From positions 1 to 64,000 of the forward strand of contig JBBRLL010000021.1 of the NCBI GenBank assembly GCA_038231395.1: a DNA stretch of 64,000 nucleotides, given 5' to 3'. Shown piece after piece: positions 25,023-34,702 of the stretch. Both the position numbers and the translations under genes were made by a program. The notes beneath the pieces are model-generated. The model made no database searches. It was not told the DNA's origin and was given only the letters and a program-made list of their open reading frames with translations. Origin of the DNA: Stagnihabitans sp038231395 (GTDB lineage Bacteria > Pseudomonadota > Alphaproteobacteria > Rhodobacterales > Rhodobacteraceae). The first letter of the stretch is position 1. Every line of letters starts with the position of its first letter.

Positions 25023-27745
25023 CAGCGCAGATACGCCTCTGTGATGAGGCTGGAGAGGGCGGCGATCTGGCCCCGAAAGGTCCACATCGCCGCTGTTGTG
25101 AGCGTTTCAGGGGTCTGGGTGGCTAGATCGGTCTGGCACCGCAGCATCGCCGCCGTCAGTGGTGCCAGAACGTCGTTTTCCATCGCATCGGGCAGTTGGC
25201 GGACCTGATCGCCCAAAGCCTCAATCTGGTGGCGGATCGAGCGGGGGTTGTTGGGGTCCAGCGCCAGCAAGTCAATCACCGTGTCGCGCGAGGTGGCCAC
25301 GGTAAACCGCCGCCGGTGCGTCAGAACCGAGTCGCCCAGTTCAATCGCCAGATCCAGCGCGCCGGGGGCGGCCTTGTCATCGGCCAGCACCGCCAAAATC
25401 TCTGCCATTCCCATCGCGCGTTCATGCAGGCGGCCCATGGTCAAAAAGCGCCAGCCCATGAAACGGTACATGTTTTCATGCACAAGGCCGGAAATCCCGG
25501 CAAGTTTGCGCAGCAACACCGAGAAGGAGCGCGCCGCGTCGTCGCCCGGCACCACAATCTGCGCCATCCTGCGGGCGGTCTTGTTGATATCAGCCAGTGC
25601 CGACCATGCATCGGGCGAAAAGCGGTCCCGCACCTGGCCCGCACTGCCAATCGCCGCCGACAAGGCATCCAGCAGGCCGGTCGGGATGCCCGGCTTCGGG
25701 TCTATCCCGCGCGAGTCAAACAGCGGTTTCAACGCGGTCAGGATCTGCGCGGCCCCGGCCCCGGTCTCTGCCAGCCGCACATTTCGGGCGCGCAGCAGGC
25801 GCACGATGGCCTCTGTCCGTTCAATGTAACGCCCCAGCCAGAACAGGTTGTCAGCGGCGCGCGACGGCAAAGCGCCCGGCCCGACACGTCGGAACGGCCC
25901 GGTGGCAACCGGAACCATCGACACCAATGGCACCTCACTGGGCGAAACGATCCAGACATCCGCCGCAGAGCCGCCCCGTTGCATCGCTATGGCGGCGGAG
26001 TCTGGCGTCGCACCGATCCGGGCAAAACCGCCGGGCATGACCTGCCAGCCCTGCGCGGTGCGCGCCAGAAACACCCGCAAGGTCATCGGACGCGGCGCAA
26101 GTTTGCCGTCGACAAGGGTCGGGGTCGTTGACAGCGTCACCGCCTCCTGGGCCACCAGCGCGTGCCCCTCCGCCTCCAGCCGCTCGGCCAGCGCCTTTGC
26201 CGTCAGGGTCGAGGCGCGGACGATGCCATTCTCCTGATCAAATGGCAGGCCAGTGGCGAAGGCCGGGCTTAGCAGCATGCGTTTGGGCGCACCGCACACC
26301 GCAGCGCGTTCGGCCGCACCACCGCACCACCATGTCGCAATGTTGGGAATTTCCAGCCGTTTGCCCACCAGACGCGGGGCCATCTTGGGCAGGAACGCCA
26401 TCAAGGCCCGGGTTTCCAGAATGCCCGAACCCAAAGCGTTGACCAGTGTCAACCCGCCCGCCCGCAGTGCCGAAACCATCCCCGGCGTGCCAAGCCGAGA
26501 GGCGGGGTTCAGTTCCACCGGATCCGCATAGTCCCCATCCAGACGCCGCCACAGCACATCAACCGGCTTCAGACCCGAGACGGTGCGCACCATCAGCCGG
26601 TCTTCCGCCACCACCAAATCGTCGCCCTGCACCAGCGTGATGCCAAGGTAGCGGGCGATATAGGCGTGTTCGTAGTAGGTTTCGTTGAGCGGCCCCGGAG
26701 TCAGGATCGCCGCACGCGACGAATCGTCCTGCCGCATCCCCTGCAACACATCGCGGAAATCGCGGAAAAACCCGGCCAGCCGGTGAACATGGCCTTGCGC
26801 GTAAAGTTCGTTGAAGGCACGTGAGGTGGCGACGCGGTTTTCCAGCGCATAGCCCGCCCCCGAAGGGGCCTGGGTTCGGTCGGCCAGAACCCACCACTGG
26901 CCATCCGGGCCACGGCCAATCTCGAACGCCAGAAAGTGCAGAAAATGCGCGGTCCGGGGCTTGATCCCCACCAACGGTCGCAGCCAGTCCGGGTTGGCGG
27001 TGATGAGCGAGGCTGGCAGGTGCCCGCCCTCTACCATGCGATTTTCGCCGTAAAGATCGGCCATCAGCGCCTCCAGCACCTCGGCACGCTGGATCAGGCC
27101 GGGGACCAGCTTTTCCCAATCAGCCTCGGCAATCAGAACCGGGATCGGCGCCAGCGGCCACGACCGTTCGACCGACTCGCCACCCCCGTATTGGCGATAA
27201 AACACCCCGGAGTCGCGCAGGTATTGCTCTGCCCGTGCCTTGCGGCGATCCACATCTTCCGGCGAAAGTGCAGCCAAGGCCGCAGCAAAGTCGCGCCACA
27301 GCGGACGCAGCTTGCCATCCGGGCCCACCATCTCATCGGGGGTCAGATGCAGCGGCGTGTAGCTTTTCACCATCTTTTCCAGCAGAGCCGCTTCTTTTTC
27401 CAGCCGCACAGCCTTGGCCATGGCAAGATCAGCTTCGGACGGTCCGGCTTTGGCAGGACTTTGCGTTCCGGTGCCAGCCTTGGCCGGTTGCGGTTTCACG
27501 ATCCTGGCAGAAGCAGAACGCGGTTTTGCAACCGATGCCGGATCGGATTCTGAGCCATCGGACTCTGAGCCATCGGATTCCGGGCCATCCGTTTCTGGCC
27601 CATCCGTTTCTGGCCCATCCGTTTCTGGCAATTCTGACTCGCCCAAACCTGCCTGCTCCTTTGGCCCGGACGGTTCGCCGGAAACCGCCTTGCCAGACGA
27701 TAGCACGGCAGGTGTTTCAGGACGGTTACGATTGTCCGGGCTCAA
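25022..27745 (-). CDS. Fused circularly permuted ATP-grasp and alpha-E domain protein
   Basis: The 907-residue protein joins a circularly permuted type 2 ATP-grasp domain (about residues 130-590) to an alpha-E all-helical domain (about 600-905), often two separate genes elsewhere. ATP-grasp enzymes form amide or peptide bonds with ATP. Together with the flanking transglutaminase-type genes it fits the predicted peptide-synthesis/modification system described for DUF404/DUF407/DUF403 proteins. The first 120 residues are low complexity and include ETDGP repeats coded by a tandem array. The start lies 4 bp after the DUF2126 stop. Confidence 0.85.
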   Translation of the reverse strand: MSPDNRNRPETPAVLSSGKAVSGEPSGPKEQAGLGESELPETDGPETDGPETDGPESDGSESDGSESDPASVAKPRSASARIVKPQPAKAGTGTQSPAKAGPSEADLAMAKAVRLEKEAALLEKMVKSYTPLHLTPDEMVGPDGKLRPLWRDFAAALAALSPEDVDRRKARAEQYLRDSGVFYRQYGGGESVERSWPLAPIPVLIAEADWEKLVPGLIQRAEVLEALMADLYGENRMVEGGHLPASLITANPDWLRPLVGIKPRTAHFLHFLAFEIGRGPDGQWWVLADRTQAPSGAGYALENRVATSRAFNELYAQGHVHRLAGFFRDFRDVLQGMRQDDSSRAAILTPGPLNETYYEHAYIARYLGITLVQGDDLVVAEDRLMVRTVSGLKPVDVLWRRLDGDYADPVELNPASRLGTPGMVSALRAGGLTLVNALGSGILETRALMAFLPKMAPRLVGKRLEIPNIATWWCGGAAERAAVCGAPKRMLLSPAFATGLPFDQENGIVRASTLTAKALAERLEAEGHALVAQEAVTLSTTPTLVDGKLAPRPMTLRVFLARTAQGWQVMPGGFARIGATPDSAAIAMQRGGSAADVWIVSPSEVPLVSMVPVATGPFRRVGPGALPSRAADNLFWLGRYIERTEAIVRLLRARNVRLAETGAGAAQILTALKPLFDSRGIDPKPGIPTGLLDALSAAIGSAGQVRDRFSPDAWSALADINKTARRMAQIVVPGDDAARSFSVLLRKLAGISGLVHENMYRFMGWRFLTMGRLHERAMGMAEILAVLADDKAAPGALDLAIELGDSVLTHRRRFTVATSRDTVIDLLALDPNNPRSIRHQIEALGDQVRQLPDAMENDVLAPLTAAMLRCQTDLATQTPETLTTAAMWTFRGQIAALSSLITEAYLR
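27536..27632. repeat. 15-bp tandem array inside the ATP-grasp gene
   Basis: About six copies of a 15-bp unit (CCATCCGTTTCTGGC and variants) encode E-T/S-D-G-P/S pentapeptide repeats around residues 38-69 of the protein on the minus strand. The period is a multiple of three, so the frame is kept when copy number changes. Confidence 0.8.
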
Positions 27746-27748
27746 CGG

Positions 27749-30700
27749 TTAGAGCCCGACAGGTCGTCGCAGGTCAAGCGTCATCGGAAACTCGGAAGAG
27801 GCGCGTTCGGCGGGTGGGGTATAGAACCCGCCGGTATGGCCATAAGGCTGAAAGCGTGACAAGCGCCGCGCCTCGGCCTCGTTGCCATTGATCGGGAAGG
27901 TGTCGTAGCTGCGGCCACCGGGGTGGGCGACGTGGTAGGTGCAGCCGCCAAGGGCACGGTTCGACCATTTGTCGTAGACATCCAGCGTCAGTGGCGCATC
28001 GACGTGCAACACCGGGTGCATCGCGGTCGCCGGTTGCCACGCCTTGTAGCGCAGGCCTGCCACCGCAGCACCGCCGCCGACATCCGCCATCGGCACCGAA
28101 CGGCCATTGCAGGTGACCGTATAGCGCCCCGGATTGCCGCCGGTCAGCTTGACCTGCAACCGCTCGGTCGAGCTGTCGGTGTAGCGCACCGTGCCCCCCA
28201 AGGCCCCGGTTTCGCCCAAGACATGCCACGGCTCCAGCGCCTGACGCAGTTCAAGGGTGACGCCCTCATAGGTGACCTCGCCACAGAAGGGAAAGCGGAA
28301 CTCGGCTTGTGCTACGAACCACGCCTCTTGCATGGCAAAGCCGTGGGCGCGCAGATCGGCCAGCACATCCTGAAAATCCAGCCAGACGTAATGCGGCAGC
28401 ATGAAACGGTCGTGCAAGGCGGTGCCCCACCGCGTCATGTCACCCTTGGCGGGCGCGTTCCAGAACCGGGCGATCAGGGCACGCAGCAAAAGCTGTTGCG
28501 CCAGACTCATCCTTGCATCCGGCGGCATCTCAAACCCGCGAAACTCCACCAGCCCCAGGCGACCTGTCGGGCCATCGGGGGAATACAGCTTGTCGATGCA
28601 GATTTCCGAGCGGTGGGTGTTGCCGGTGCTGTCGGTCAGCATGTTGCGCAACAGCCGGTCCACCAGCCAGGGCGGTGGGGCGTTGCCCTGCCCCGGTGCC
28701 GGTATTTGTGAAAGGGCAATCTCCATTTCATACAGAGCATCGTGGCGCGCCTCGTCCATGCGCGGGGCTTGGCTGGTCGGCCCGATGAACAGGCCAGAGA
28801 ACAGGTAGGACAAGGACGGGTGGCGGTTCCAATGCAGGATCAGACTGGCCAGCACATCAGGCCGGCGCAAAAAGGGGCTGTCGTTGGTCGTGGCCCCGCC
28901 GACGACGACATGGTTGCCGCCGCCAGTGCCGCAATGTTTGCCGTCGATCATGAACTTGTCAGCGCCCAGCCGGGTCTGCCGGGCATCCTCGTAGACCCCG
29001 GTGGTGATCGCCACGCAGTCGGCCCAATTGCGCGCCGGGTGAACGTTCACCTCGATCACCCCGGGATCAGGCGCCACGCGGATCACGTTCAGACGCGGAT
29101 CCTGCGGCGGGGCGTAGCCTTCGATATGCACTGGCAGGTCAAGACGTTGGGCCGCAGCCTCGGCGGCGCGCAACAGGTCAAGATAATCCTCCAGCGTCAC
29201 CACCGGCGGCATGAAGACGCACAAGCGCCCGTCGCGCGGTTCAACCGACAAGGCGGTGCGGATAAATCCGTCAACCTCTGCCAGCGGGCTGCCCTGCTGG
29301 ATCACCTCGCCCTGCGGCGAGTTGGCGACGAAACTGGCAAGCGGCTGGCTTTTGCGCTCGGGGTCCAAAGGCGTGACCGGCGGCAGCGGAGCGCGGTCCA
29401 CCGTGGGATCGGTCGGGTTGATATAGGGGTAGGACGAGGCCGGAATCCACGGCAGGCTTTCCAAGGGCAAGCGGTAGCCGACCGGGCTGTCGCCCGGCAC
29501 CAGAAACATATGCCCGCGCCGCAGACGCCACTTTTCCGACCGCCAGCGCCGGCCAGAGGCAAGACTTTGCCAGCTTTGCACCGGCAGGATAAAGCCCGAC
29601 GGCTCGGTCAGGCCCCGGTTGAACACGGTGGCCAACCGGTGGCGCTGTTCGGGGTCTTTGAGTTCAGAATTGGCCGGGGTGACGTTGTCGGGCAGGTTGG
29701 CTTCCTTGACCAGCCACGTCGCCGGGTCTTCGTAGGCGGGCAGGATATTTGCCTCCTCCACCGCCAGCTCTGCCGCAATTTCGCGCAGCAGATCTTGGGC
29801 ATCCAACGCGGTGACACCGGTTTGCGCACCCTCTTCGGCGATCAAGCCCGGGTTTTGCCAGATCGGCTGGCCGTCAGCGCGCCAGTAAAGCGAGAAGGTC
29901 CAGCGCGGCAACGTCTCTCCGGGATACCACTTGCCTTGGCCATAGTGCAGGAAGCCGCCGGGGGCGAAGCGGTCGCGCAGGCGTCTGATCAGGGCGTCAG
30001 CCAGATGGCGCTTGGTCGGGCCAACCGCCCCCGTGTTCCATTCTTCGCCCTGATAATCGTCAATCGACACAAAGGTCGGTTCACCGCCCATAGTCAGCCG
30101 CACATCGGCCGCCTCAAGGATCGCATCAACTTTCGCACCCAAAGCGTTGAGATCGCGCCACGCTTCCTCGCTGAAAGGTTTGGTGATGCGCGGGTGTTCA
30201 GCGACGCGCGACACTTTCATGTCAAAGGCAAACTCCACCTCGGCAAAGCTGGCAAGGCCCGATATCGGCGCGGCAGAGCGGTAGTGCGGCGTGGCGGCCA
30301 AAGGTATGTGGCTTTCGCCCGCCAACAGGCCAGAGGTCGGGTCAAGCCCGATCCACCCCGCGCCGGGAATGTAAACCTCAACCCATGCGTGCAGGTCGGT
30401 GAAGTCGACCTCGGTGCCCGAAGGACCGTCCAACGCCTTCAAATCCGGCTTCAGCTGGATCAGATAGCCCGACACAAAGCGTGACGCCAACCCGAAATGC
30501 CGCAAAGCCTGCACCAGCAGCCACGAGCTGTCGCGGCATGACCCGCTGCCCACGATCAGGGTTTCTTCCGGCGTGTGCACCCCCGGCTCCATCCGGATCG
30601 TATAGGCGACGCGGCCCGACACCATCGCGTTCAGCATCACCACAAAATCTGTGGTGCGGGCTTTGCCCTTGGGAACCGTTGCCAGAAAGCCGCTCAGTTC

Positions 30701-31075
30701 CGGCCCGACGGGTTCCGCGCGCCGGTAAATTTCCAGATCATCTGTCAGATCAGCGGCATAGGTGAAGGGCCAGTATTCGGCGTAATCCTCCACAAAGAAA
30801 TCAAACGGGTTGTAGACGGTCATGTCGGCGACCAGATCAACCTCTATCTTGAACTCGGTCACCGGCTCGGGAAACACAAACCGCGCCATCCAGTTGCCGA
30901 ACGGGTCCTGCTGATGGTTGACGAAGTGCTGGGCGGGCGACACCTTCAGGCTGTGCGAGATCACCTTGGTTCGGCTGTGGGGTGCGGGTCGCAGCCGGAT
31001 GACCTGAGGCCCAAGGATCACCGGGCGATCATATTTGTAATGGGTCAGGTGATAGATGGACGCTTTGATCGACAT
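27749..31075 (-). CDS. Large transglutaminase-DUF2126 protein
   Basis: The 1108-residue protein has an N-terminal transglutaminase-like domain with C180 (GSGSCRDSSW), H229 (DLHAWVEVY) and D245 (GLDPTSG). A long DUF2126 region follows, including VRLTMGGEPTFVSIDDYQ and HCGTGGGNHVVVGGAT blocks that look like a glutamine-synthetase-type/amidoligase fold. It is the first gene of the three-gene operon. The start at 31075 (MSIKASIYHLTHYKYDRP) is chosen by homology; the upstream 59 codons of open frame show none. Confidence 0.88.
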   Translation of the reverse strand: MSIKASIYHLTHYKYDRPVILGPQVIRLRPAPHSRTKVISHSLKVSPAQHFVNHQQDPFGNWMARFVFPEPVTEFKIEVDLVADMTVYNPFDFFVEDYAEYWPFTYAADLTDDLEIYRRAEPVGPELSGFLATVPKGKARTTDFVVMLNAMVSGRVAYTIRMEPGVHTPEETLIVGSGSCRDSSWLLVQALRHFGLASRFVSGYLIQLKPDLKALDGPSGTEVDFTDLHAWVEVYIPGAGWIGLDPTSGLLAGESHIPLAATPHYRSAAPISGLASFAEVEFAFDMKVSRVAEHPRITKPFSEEAWRDLNALGAKVDAILEAADVRLTMGGEPTFVSIDDYQGEEWNTGAVGPTKRHLADALIRRLRDRFAPGGFLHYGQGKWYPGETLPRWTFSLYWRADGQPIWQNPGLIAEEGAQTGVTALDAQDLLREIAAELAVEEANILPAYEDPATWLVKEANLPDNVTPANSELKDPEQRHRLATVFNRGLTEPSGFILPVQSWQSLASGRRWRSEKWRLRRGHMFLVPGDSPVGYRLPLESLPWIPASSYPYINPTDPTVDRAPLPPVTPLDPERKSQPLASFVANSPQGEVIQQGSPLAEVDGFIRTALSVEPRDGRLCVFMPPVVTLEDYLDLLRAAEAAAQRLDLPVHIEGYAPPQDPRLNVIRVAPDPGVIEVNVHPARNWADCVAITTGVYEDARQTRLGADKFMIDGKHCGTGGGNHVVVGGATTNDSPFLRRPDVLASLILHWNRHPSLSYLFSGLFIGPTSQAPRMDEARHDALYEMEIALSQIPAPGQGNAPPPWLVDRLLRNMLTDSTGNTHRSEICIDKLYSPDGPTGRLGLVEFRGFEMPPDARMSLAQQLLLRALIARFWNAPAKGDMTRWGTALHDRFMLPHYVWLDFQDVLADLRAHGFAMQEAWFVAQAEFRFPFCGEVTYEGVTLELRQALEPWHVLGETGALGGTVRYTDSSTERLQVKLTGGNPGRYTVTCNGRSVPMADVGGGAAVAGLRYKAWQPATAMHPVLHVDAPLTLDVYDKWSNRALGGCTYHVAHPGGRSYDTFPINGNEAEARRLSRFQPYGHTGGFYTPPAERASSEFPMTLDLRRPVGL

Positions 31076-31545
31076 GAAACCTCCGCCGGGCCAGTGGATC
31101 GAACCTGAGGAACGAACCCGTGCCACGCCTAGCACGCCTTGGCGCAGCATGACACCTGCATGCAGTCCAAGGAAGCGCCAAGCCAGCAGACGCAAATTCA
31201 CGGCCGATGCAAAATTAACCGAAATCGCTTTGAGCGCCCGGTTTTTCAGCAAACCAGTGGGTGCGCGGCACCAAGTCGGCGATCATCCGTCAAATTGCCC
31301 GCGCCAGACCCGTCAACGATATTCGCCGGCCCCCAGCCATGCGGTGCCAGGCGGCAGACCTCGCTCATGCAAACCTGACCCCGCAGTATCCGCCTTTTGC
31401 AGGCCATTCCCCGCTCATCCATGCCGCCCGCAACGCCCGACACGCTGTCCCCCAAGCCTGCGGAACCACGGCCCTGCCCTTTGCAAGAAACTATTTTTCC
31501 AGAGGTCGCAGATCGGCTAGCGTCAAACCAGAACAAGGGGACCTC
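31076..31545. other. Intergenic region between the DUF2126 operon and the hyu locus
   Basis: These 470 bp separate divergent units and probably contain the promoter of the transglutaminase operon on the minus strand. Several short open frames here overlap each other and lack ribosome binding sites or homology. AGGGGAC about 6 bp before 31546 is the remnant ribosome binding site of hyuA. Confidence 0.55.
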
Positions 31546-32505
31546 ATGGCGCATAAGGCCCGGCTCGGCGCGGATATCGGCGGCACTTTCACCGATGTGG
31601 TGCTTGAAATCGGGCCTGAACGCCTTTCGACCAAGGCGCTGACCACCTATTCCGCCGCGGAAGATGCCATTGTCGAAGGGATGCACCGGGTTTGTGCGAA
31701 AGCCGGGATTTCGCCCGTTTCCATCTTCCAGATCATCCACGACCCCCTTTCGCGACCAACGCCCTGATCGAACGGCTGACCCTTGAGGACGCTGATTGCC
31801 CGGTGCCTTTGATGCACTCCCGCGCTGACATCAGCCTCATCGAATGGGCCCCCTAATTTCCATTGCCGCTGGGGCAATCCGGCCCCGCCGGAGGCGCCAT
31901 CTTTGCCGCCGACATAGCCGCCCGGCAAGGCCCCGGATAAAGTTATGTCCTTCGACTTCGGTGGCATGCTGGCGACAATCTGCCTGATCCGCAATCAAAC
32001 CTCCAAAACCGCCTCGGCGTTGAGCTAGCCCGAACCCACCGCTTCAAGAAAGGCTCCTGCATGACCAATTCCATCCCACCGATTCCCCGCTACCCAGAAG
32101 CCGCTAATGCGGCTCCGGGCTCCGCCCTCGACACCGAACTCCCGATGCCCCCCAATCAAAGCCGCCTAGGGTCTGGCAGCGGTTGGTGATGAAACCATGG
32201 CAAATATCACGGGGGTTCATGCCGTTGAGAATAGCGAGGACTTGTTGGACTGCACACTGATTGGCTTTGGCGGCGATGCCGCCCTGCATGCCGCACCTAT
32301 GTGCGAAAAGCTGGGCTTCACCCGTTGCCTGATCCCGCAAGGCGCCGGTGTAGGCTCTGCCATCGGCTTGGGGAGCAGCCACGGCGCGGGCATTTATGAC
32401 CGCGCCGCCTTCGCCCCCGGACATCGCATCGCTGGCCCTGCCATCATCACCGAGGACGAGACGACCATCGTCCTTCCCGCCTCCCGCCAAGCCATGGCCC
32501 TTTAG
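31546..32505 (+). pseudogene. hyuA: Hydantoinase/oxoprolinase subunit A (HyuA), decayed
   Basis: The N terminus (MAHKARLGADIGGTFTDVVLE) is a clear HyuA start, the ATP-dependent N-methylhydantoinase/5-oxoprolinase family. Near 31741 the frame shifts: the expected ATNALIER sequence continues in another frame. Scraps of the middle (GGAIFAADIAARQG, SFDFGG, ATICLI) follow with stops, and the C-terminal part is recognisable at about 32193-32505 (LIGFGGDAALHAAPMCEKLG, GAGVGSAIG). At 960 bp in total it is less than half of a normal gene of about 2 kb, so large internal deletions have occurred. Confidence 0.85.
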
Positions 32506-32540
32506 GATGGCTGCATTGATATCACCATTAGAGGCGACGC

Positions 32541-33240
32541 ATGATGCCGACGCCCGATAGCCATACGCCCGATAACCAAACGCCCGATAGCCATACGCCC
32601 GAAAAGCGCTTCCCCTCGGGAAAAACCCCCGGTGGCCTCTCCGAAGTCGTCTGTCAGGTCATGTGGAACCGTCTGATTTCCGTGGTCGAAGAACAGGCGC
32701 AAGCCCTTGTTCGCGCGGCCTTTTCCGCCAGCGTGCGCGAGGCGGGCGATCTTTCGGCAGGCGTCTACATTGCGCGCGGCGAAATGCTCGCCCAAGCCGT
32801 CACCGGCACCCCCGGCCATGTCAACGCGATGGCCGACGCCGTCCCCCACTTCATCCGCCGCATCGGTGCTGCCAACATCCACTCAGGCGATGTCTGCATC
32901 ACCAACGACCCATGGGAGGGCACCGGCCACCTCCACGACATCACCGTCTGCACCCCCTCGTTCCACCGCGGCCAACTGGTGGGTTTTTTCGCCTGAACCG
33001 CGCATATCGTCGACATCGGGGGGCGGGGTTTTGGTGCCGATGCCAACTCCATCTACGAAGAAGGCCTTTACGTCCCCCTCGCCTATACCAAAGCCTATGC
33101 CTGCTACGCCCTGAAATGCGCCTTAGCCCCCGAAATCCCCAACAACGCCGCTTCGCTGGAAGCCTTCCGCATAACCGCCCCAATCTACTCCATCGTCAAC
33201 GCCGTCCAGGCCCTCAACCTCGAACGAAAAGCACATCCGT
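32541..33240 (+). pseudogene. hyuB: Hydantoinase subunit B (HyuB), 5' fragment
   Basis: After an N-terminal repeat peptide (TPDSH units) comes a typical HyuB start region (EVVCQVMWNRLISVVEEQAQALVRAAFS, HSGDVCITNDPWEGTGHLHDITV). A TGA at 32994-32996 interrupts the frame within GFFA-TAHIVDIGGRG. Similarity fades near 33200-33240, where an unrelated segment begins. The matching 3' fragment is at 34735-35295. Confidence 0.85.
32551..32606. repeat. 15-bp tandem array in the hyuB leader
   Basis: Copies CGCCCGATAGCCATA at 32551-32565 and 32581-32595 are identical. A variant lies between them at 32566-32580 and a partial copy follows. It is placed at the start of the hyuB remnant, like the arrays in front of other genes in the window. 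Confidence 0.8.
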
Positions 33241-33245
33241 TGGCC

Positions 33246-33264
33246 AAGCAGAGAATCTCTGCTT
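33246..33264. repeat. 19-bp perfect palindrome at the hyuB breakpoint
   Basis: AAGCAGAGA-A-TCTCTGCTT: two 9-bp arms around one base, at the point where hyuB similarity ends. A second small inverted repeat (GTCGCG/CGCGAC) lies just after it, around 33275-33291. It could be a hairpin, a terminator or an end of the inserted segment. Confidence 0.6.
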
Positions 33265-33582
33265 AGCAAGACAATGTCGCGTCGCTCGCGACTCACTACC
33301 TTTCCAAGGGTGGTTGACCGCAGTCCGGCATCAGACAGAACGAAAGCAGCTCGACAGCTCAATCCGACGCGCTGAAAAACGCGGCCACCGCGCTGGCGCT
33401 ACGCGGATTCACGGTTTGGATCGCCAGAATCTGTGCGTTTCCATGAGCCAGGACACCACGCCGAGCAAAAGAGCTTGCTCTGCGGGGAGATTTCAGACAA
33501 CCTTTTTGATCAACCGGCAGCCCATTTGGGGAATATTAGTAGACTGGTGGCGATAATCAGGCATTTCACAGGGAGCAGTAGT
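33265..33582. other. Left part of the segment inserted in hyuB, no gene recognised
   Basis: This stretch of about 320 bp lies between the hyuB breakpoint and the first inserted gene. All frames are broken or very short, and no transposase, integrase or RNA gene was recognised. It probably includes the promoter for the two exported-protein genes. GGGAG at about 33571-33575 precedes the GTG at 33583. Confidence 0.5.
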
Positions 33583-34203
33583 GTGACGAAAATAGTGGTA
33601 GTCCTAAGCGGATGCTTGTTGGCGGTGGGAATGACCGGGGCGGTTTGGGCGGGGCAGGCCGAGAATAGCTGCGTGCAGGGGGAATTGAAGGCGCTGGGCT
33701 ATTATACTGGAGAGATCACTGGGAAGATTGATCCGGCTACCAAAGCTGCCGGGGATGCCTATGTAGCCTATATGACCGCCGCAAATCCCGGATGGCAGCA
33801 AGCCTTGCTGTCGCCAAATGAAGCTGCGATGTGGTGCAAGCAACTGGTCGCGGACGATCCCAAAAAGATGTCGTCGTTCCTGGAGGCCGCACAAGGCTCT
33901 GCTGGATTGGTGCTCGTTAGGGGCCTTTCTGTCGAAGGTCCCACGTTGGCCGCGCAACCTTATGAAGCCGTTTTCGATTTTTACAGCCTGGGCGATGTCA
34001 ACATCAAAGCCGCTTGTTTCGCTTGGAATGCCAAAGATGACGTCTGCGCGCCTTTGCCCGAGGGAATGAAAAAAGGGCCGATCAGGATTTCTTTGACCAC
34101 TGGACGGAAGGGCGACTATATCCTCGTCGGGTATGTGAAATACGACAGCAACGGCAAGAAGTTTGTATCTCCCGAGACCTCCTTTCGAATCTCGGTCGAA
34201 TGA
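33583..34203 (+). CDS. Exported protein with a peptidoglycan-binding-like motif
   Basis: The 206-residue protein (GTG start preceded by GGGAG) has a signal peptide of about 23 residues (LSGCLLAVGMTGAVWA). CVQGELKALGYYTGEITGKIDPATKAAG follows, which resembles the PG_binding_1 repeat. The rest, with four further cysteines and a beta-rich C terminus, is unrecognised. Codon use is less GC-biased than in neighbours. It lies inside disrupted hyuB and is followed 13 bp later by the HExxH lipoprotein gene. Confidence 0.72.
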   Translation: MTKIVVVLSGCLLAVGMTGAVWAGQAENSCVQGELKALGYYTGEITGKIDPATKAAGDAYVAYMTAANPGWQQALLSPNEAAMWCKQLVADDPKKMSSFLEAAQGSAGLVLVRGLSVEGPTLAAQPYEAVFDFYSLGDVNIKAACFAWNAKDDVCAPLPEGMKKGPIRISLTTGRKGDYILVGYVKYDSNGKKFVSPETSFRISVE

Positions 34204-34216
34204 CGGGCAGGTGCAA

Positions 34217-34702
34217 ATGACCTTGCACAAGTCGCTGATATTGGTCTGCTTTCTCGCGCTCGGGGCTTGCGACAGCGGCGCCCCGGTCACGCAGCGACCG
34301 GCGCTTTTGGAACCGCTTTCGCAAATCATGCCCAACCCGGACATGTCAGCCTTTTTTGCCGAAGAGGCCGCGCGCGCCGGCGTGGCAAGGATTGAGGTAG
34401 TGCATCTGGGTCCTGGCGGGGTCTATGGCGACACGATGATGAACTCGGGCACCCGCGCGCCTGTGGTCCGGATCAATGTCGACCGGCCGGGCGGCAGTTC
34501 ACCCACTAACCTCGCGCATGAAATCTCACATGCATGGGCCTTCCGCAACGGCTGTTACAACCACGGAGAGCGCTGGTTGGCGTATCATCTGGAGATCGCA
34601 AAGCGGTTCGAGGCGCGGTTTCCCGGGGTGAAATGGTCCGGCAAGTCTCCGACCGAAAACGTGATGGTCAAGGGCCTGCGCTATCCGAATGACCATTGTT
34701 GA
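34217..34702 (+). CDS. Lipoprotein with a HExxH zinc-peptidase motif
   Basis: The 161-residue protein has a lipoprotein signal (LALGAC, lipidated Cys18). In the second half it has NLAHEISHAWAFRNGC, in which H101-E102-x-x-H105 is a classic zinc metallopeptidase motif. It is therefore a candidate envelope-anchored peptidase; the substrate is unknown. The family was not recognised. It is probably co-expressed with the preceding peptidoglycan-binding-like gene and may act with it on the cell wall. Confidence 0.72.
   Translation: MTLHKSLILVCFLALGACDSGAPVTQRPALLEPLSQIMPNPDMSAFFAEEAARAGVARIEVVHLGPGGVYGDTMMNSGTRAPVVRINVDRPGGSSPTNLAHEISHAWAFRNGCYNHGERWLAYHLEIAKRFEARFPGVKWSGKSPTENVMVKGLRYPNDHC

Noticed and set aside
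33241..33582. Integron attC site or transposase remnant at the hyuB insertion
   Set aside because: Palindromes are present but core sites of attC (RYYYAAC/GTTRRRY pairs) are not convincing, and no transposase motif is readable in any frame.
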